Origin: Tritrichomonas foetus
Lineage: Eukaryota > Parabasalia > Tritrichomonadida > Tritrichomonadidae
Reading direction: 5' to 3'
DNA: 42,560 bases
Assembly (NCBI GenBank): GCA_001839685.1
Contig: MLAK01000721.1
Location: 29,794 to 72,353 of the forward strand
Part shown: in pieces, positions 38,719 to 42,560 of the stretch
Layout: every line of letters starts with the position of its first letter
Position numbering within the stretch: the first letter of the stretch is position 1
Position numbers and translations under genes: made by a program
The notes under the pieces: model-generated
What the model was told of the DNA's origin: nothing
The model's input: only the letters and a program-made list of their open reading frames with translations
The model's database searches: none

Positions 38719-41397
38719 TTATCCTGCACCAAGTGATGAGACAATGTTATTTCCTTCTTCATGAATTTCAAAGTTTGCAGATTCGACTTCATTTGTGGCC
38801 AAATCCAACAATTCGATTTTTGCATCAACATTGAATGGTACAACAAAGCTATATTTGACTTTCTTATCAGAAACAGACCATCCACATTCAATGTGACCCA
38901 TTGGTGATTCATAAGATGCTTTGGCATGTTTCAATCGTGCATCAGGATGAGGCCTGAAAACGATCTTCTGGAATCCTGGAGCTTCTTCAACTGGATTTAT
39001 ACCACAAACATCTTTATAAATCCATTCGCAGATAGAAGCATAAGCATAGTGATTGAATGAGTTCATTCCTTCAGGTGATACTTTTCCATCAGGTTTCAAT
39101 GAATCCCATCGTTCCCACATTGATGTGGCACCCATTGTGACTGGATAAAGCCATCCTGGATAATCTTCAACCAATAAAGTTGAATAAGCATCTTGTGTGA
39201 CTCCACCTTTTGTTAAAGCCCTGCAAAGGATTGGTGTACCTAAAAATCCAGTAGATAGATGGAAATCTCTGTTTTCTAATAGTTTGTGTAAACCAGCAAC
39301 AGCATATTTCATTCCACCTTCAGGTGCAAGATCATGCATAATTACTAATGAGAGGGCAGTTTGTGTTTGAATTGCGCATCGTCCACTTGGTGTGAAATAT
39401 TCATGTCTTATTGCCTGAAGTGTATTTTGAGCAAGTTTGTAATACTTGTTGTAAGCTTCAGTATCACCGATAACTTGTGCGGCTTTATAAGTTAATGTCA
39501 ATGAAATATAATAATAAACAGTGCAACAGAATGTTGTTTCTGTTCCACCGAAAATTCGATCTTTATTGAATAATTTAGATTCTGGTCCATCAAGAGCCAA
39601 CCAGTCACAGAGTTGCAAATATGTGATATTCCATAGTCCATCAACAATGTGTTCAGCCATGACATCAACCCAAGCTTTCATTGATTTGAATTGATCGAGT
39701 AAAATTTGCTTTTTACCATTCATGACATAAATGTTCCATGGCATCACTGTTGCTGCGTCTGACCAGCCAATCATTCCAACAGCTGGGAAAGGATTACTCT
39801 TGGTGTCAAGCCATGTTGGTGCCCAAAGTGGTGGAATCCCATTATCTCTTAATTGATGTAAATAAATGTCTTTGAGATACTTTCGATAAAATGCATAACA
39901 GTTCATGTTAAACATTGCAGTAGTGCAAAAAATTTGAGCATCACCTGTCCATCCAAGTCTTTCGTCTCTTTGTGGGCAATCTGTTGGGACATCCAAAAAG
40001 TTATCTTTTTGACTCCATAATCCGTTTGCGATAAGTTTGTTTACCAAGTCAATGCCAGTTTCAAGTTTTCCTGTGAGTTCTAAATCAGAATAAACATTGC
40101 AGCCAATGAAATCAGAAATATCAACATTGTCTGTGTGCCATTGTGTTAAGCGAACATAACGGAATCCATAATAAGTGAAATGTGGTGAAATAACGGCAGG
40201 TTCACCGTTTGAAATATATCGAAATTGTTCAAGAGCAGTTCGAATGTTTTCACGGAAAAAGTTTCCTTCTTGTAAGATTTCACCATGTTCCAAAATGACT
40301 TCGAAACCTTTTGGTGCGCTAATTTTGATTTCTAACCAACCTGTCATATTTTGGCCCATATCGATAACAGTTTCACCTGCTGGTGTTTTGATAATTTCTT
40401 TTGGTTGAAGCCGTTCTTTCACAACGACAGGTGGAGAAAATCTTGGTGTTAATTTTTCATGTAATGGCTCAACAATTTCAACGCATGATTCCCATTTTGA
40501 ATCATCACATGAAGAAGTGCACCATCCATCAATTTTTAAGTTTGCGTCTTGAATTTCACCATCATAAATATTATTCAGAAGAACATCAGATTTGTGACAT
40601 TTCCAAGAGTTGTCTGTAACTACAACATTTTCAGAACCATCCTCATATATAATATGAAGCTCAAGTAAAAGTTCATATCGATCTGATGCATAATCAGTTG
40701 GATTTCCACGATAATCAGTTTTTCTGGTGAAATCAGCAGATGGCTGGTCAAATCCAAAACGGCCTCGTGCCCAGCCATCTCCAAGTTGGCAACCAATTAC
40801 ATTCTTAGTTCCGGATTGAAGATGTGAAGTGACATCAAAAGTTTGGTATTGAAGCCAAAGTTTATAGTTATTGTTAAATGGTGTGAAATATTCATCAGTT
40901 GGCTTTTTACCATTCACAAAAAGCTCGTAAAGACCAAAGCCAGTGACATACGCGCGAGCTTTTACAATTTTCTTGTTTTCAAGTTCAAAAGATTTACGAA
41001 CATAAGGAGGAACAGTTTTACCCACTTTTTCTGTTGAAATCCATTTCGCTAACCATTCTTCATTTAATTTTGATGTTTCATAGAAAGCGACTGGCGATTC
41101 AATTTTTTCATCTAAATCTGTAACAACGATAACTTTCCAGTAATATCTTGTTCGTGCTTTGAGATTTGATAAATTTGGATTATAATCGATGGAGTTGACT
41201 GAATTTGAATTTGAATTTGTGTTTGAATCATGAATTAAATTCTTGAAAGATTCGTCTTCAGCTATTAAAACTTGAGCTGACTTTTGATGTTTAGCTTTTG
41301 TTCCGGAAACTACCCAAGAAAATGAAAGGGTTTCTGTATCGAATCCCAATGGGTTTTCAATTCCGTTGACCTTCAGAGAAGTGATTTGTGGTGTCAT
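38719..41397 (-). CDS. Alpha-L-rhamnosidase, glycoside hydrolase family 78
   Basis: The 892-residue enzyme shows the bacterial GH78 layout. An N-terminal fibronectin-like domain (SLKVNGIENPLGFDTETLSF, RYYWKVIV) is followed by the carbohydrate-binding beta domains (GLYELFVNG, GCQLGDGWARGRFGF, DMGQNMTGWLEI). The (alpha/alpha)6 catalytic barrel carries DCPQRDERLGWTGDAQIF near residues 472-490, the family's acidic active-site motif. A beta-sandwich end contains FRPHPDARLKHAKASYESP. It should release terminal alpha-L-rhamnose from glycans or plant glycosides. No signal peptide is evident, so the enzyme is probably cytosolic or secreted by another route. A Met 14 codons upstream (41439) extends the frame. 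The later start is preferred because it matches family N-termini and because TCACA (reverse of 41410-41414) lies 15 bases before it. Origin by transfer from bacteria is likely. Confidence 0.93.
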   Translation of the reverse strand: MTPQITSLKVNGIENPLGFDTETLSFSWVVSGTKAKHQKSAQVLIAEDESFKNLIHDSNTNSNSNSVNSIDYNPNLSNLKARTRYYWKVIVVTDLDEKIESPVAFYETSKLNEEWLAKWISTEKVGKTVPPYVRKSFELENKKIVKARAYVTGFGLYELFVNGKKPTDEYFTPFNNNYKLWLQYQTFDVTSHLQSGTKNVIGCQLGDGWARGRFGFDQPSADFTRKTDYRGNPTDYASDRYELLLELHIIYEDGSENVVVTDNSWKCHKSDVLLNNIYDGEIQDANLKIDGWCTSSCDDSKWESCVEIVEPLHEKLTPRFSPPVVVKERLQPKEIIKTPAGETVIDMGQNMTGWLEIKISAPKGFEVILEHGEILQEGNFFRENIRTALEQFRYISNGEPAVISPHFTYYGFRYVRLTQWHTDNVDISDFIGCNVYSDLELTGKLETGIDLVNKLIANGLWSQKDNFLDVPTDCPQRDERLGWTGDAQIFCTTAMFNMNCYAFYRKYLKDIYLHQLRDNGIPPLWAPTWLDTKSNPFPAVGMIGWSDAATVMPWNIYVMNGKKQILLDQFKSMKAWVDVMAEHIVDGLWNITYLQLCDWLALDGPESKLFNKDRIFGGTETTFCCTVYYYISLTLTYKAAQVIGDTEAYNKYYKLAQNTLQAIRHEYFTPSGRCAIQTQTALSLVIMHDLAPEGGMKYAVAGLHKLLENRDFHLSTGFLGTPILCRALTKGGVTQDAYSTLLVEDYPGWLYPVTMGATSMWERWDSLKPDGKVSPEGMNSFNHYAYASICEWIYKDVCGINPVEEAPGFQKIVFRPHPDARLKHAKASYESPMGHIECGWSVSDKKVKYSFVVPFNVDAKIELLDLATNEVESANFEIHEEGNNIVSSLGAG

Positions 41398-42560
41398 TTC
41401 TGGAATAAATGTGAAATGAAAATCATGTATTACATCCACCGAAAATCATCCCATCGAAAATTCAAAAGGTATTTCAGAAAAAGTTATACCCATGGAAAAT
41501 TCTATTGGCATTTGGGATAACTTTCTAAGATAGATTTAAATGATCGGAATACTGACAGCAAAACTTATGGTGGTGATCTATTACAGGTTATCTATAGATC
41601 GTCCAGAAAGCTCGATCGACAAATGGTAAGAATCATCCTGCACAATATCAAATGTGATGAAAACAAAAACATCAAAATAGTTGAATTCTTAAATGGCCAT
41701 ATTGAATAAATGAAAAAATCTAGGTTAAAAAAGTTTAACAAATTCTATCGTTTATCAATCGTCGTAATGTTATCTAAAAGTGATAAAGAAAGTTATCGCT
41801 CAATGAAAGATTTTGTGAACATCTTTTTGTTGGAGAAACAAAAATTCTCGAAGTTTGAAATACAAAAATTGTTGTAGAAACAATTCACTGTTTATCGTAT
41901 TGTGATAATGTTGAAATTATAAACTCTATAAATATATTCTTTTAACTCGAATCATCAAATTTTCCACACATGTGATCCATTCTATCAGATCATAAATAAT
42001 TTGTTTTTTTAAGATATACACATTTACACATTAAAATTATAACGTATTGACATTTCTTTCTTTCCATGATTTTGGGAATTTCTTGGATAAAACATATTGT
42101 GTTCATGTTTGAAATTACTTATTCCTGCAAGATGTTTAATCATTGAATGACATTTATATTCTAAAATTTACACTTTAAATGAATTTGGAAACATTGTGAA
42201 ATGTTTAATAATCATTATTTGGATGAGTCATTAAATGCATCACAATATCATAATTTTCATTAGTCGATGCTTAATGAAGTGGTTTTAAATGAGAATAATA
42301 TGAATTCCCTTTTCAAATCAATAATCCTGTAATGGCATGAAATTTTGACATTCCTTTTTCCGCCTTTGCCAAGAAAAACTTTTTGTGTTATTTCACGCAT
42401 GACATAAATTTGCGCGGTAAAATTACTTCTCTCAATTTCTCCAAGGCAAAGCAAGCAGGGGATTCTAATTCTGGTGAAGGATTAAAATCCGTTCCGACCT
42501 GCCTGTAATGAAGGGGAGATTTTGACGAGGGGTCACGTGTTTTGGGAGTCATGTTTTTAT
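41398..42560. other. Intergenic region to the right edge
   Basis: No convincing gene is seen. At 41450-41530 a 39-base unit is imperfectly repeated in an open plus-strand frame (PIENSKGISEKVI, then PMENSIGIWDNFL and a stop), possibly a gene relic. From about 42400 to the edge the sequence becomes visibly richer in G and C. It contains GCAGG paired with CCTGC around an inner GGATTAAAATCC, so it could form a hairpin. It may belong to a feature continuing outside the window. Confidence 0.35.

Noticed and set aside
41398..41439. GH78 start at the upstream Met (41439)
   Set aside because: The extra 14 residues do not match GH78 N-termini, and the initiator-like TCACA lies downstream of that ATG.
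42260..42454. A 64-codon minus-strand frame near the right edge
   Set aside because: It has no recognisable domain, its composition looks like intergenic DNA, and there is no start context.
42424..42512. A tRNA gene at the right edge
   Set aside because: Some stem-like pairing is present, but I find no proper TTCRANNCC T-loop or cloverleaf spacing on either strand.

Overview
The window looks like nuclear DNA of a parabasalid (trichomonad) protist, most plausibly a Tritrichomonas-type genome. It is AT-rich and gene-dense, with almost intronless and sometimes huge reading frames. The gene set is eukaryotic: EB1, a BEACH protein, ribosomal proteins uL1/L10a and eS30, a CEP290-like coiled coil and ankyrin-repeat proteins. 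Several starts are preceded by TCAYT/A initiator-like motifs at short distance. The one clear intron has a GTATGT donor and a CTAACATGCAG branch/acceptor block, close to the compact signal known from Trichomonas vaginalis. A bacterial-type GH78 alpha-L-rhamnosidase is also present, and lateral transfer of such enzymes is common in these organisms. The species call is inference.

Layout. Positions 1-136 hold the 3' end of a plus-strand gene made of octapeptide repeats, followed by EB1 on the minus strand (200-1009). A divergent promoter region leads to a 2642-residue PH-BEACH-WD40 protein (1312-9240). Next is a 2773-residue Ser/Glu-rich protein (9527-17848) with about 30 copies of a roughly 50-residue repeat between two coiled-coil ends. 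Two small unknown genes follow (18483-18914 minus, 19088-19555 plus), then an ankyrin locus with one recognisable intron and two frame breaks (20043-21796). Two minus-strand coiled-coil genes come next (22536-24542, 24884-26263). A second ankyrin locus (26381-29238) has an intact 5' part, followed by five single ankyrin modules separated by non-coding spacers. An unknown gene ending in polyasparagine lies at 29486-30247.

From 30.9 to 38.3 kb, two ribosomal-protein genes are each present as inverted pairs: L10a copies facing each other and S30 copies back to back. They bracket a 1245-residue CEP290-like protein (33006-36743). The GH78 gene (38719-41397, minus) is followed by about 1.1 kb without a convincing gene.

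Themes. Several products point to the trichomonad cytoskeleton and flagellar base: EB1 at microtubule plus ends, the CEP290-like protein, and other large coiled coils. The BEACH protein belongs to membrane traffic. The most unusual structures are the periodic repeat protein, the ankyrin modules interrupted always at the same place in the repeat, and the near-identical inverted ribosomal gene pairs. All calls rest on reading the sequence; no searches were run.
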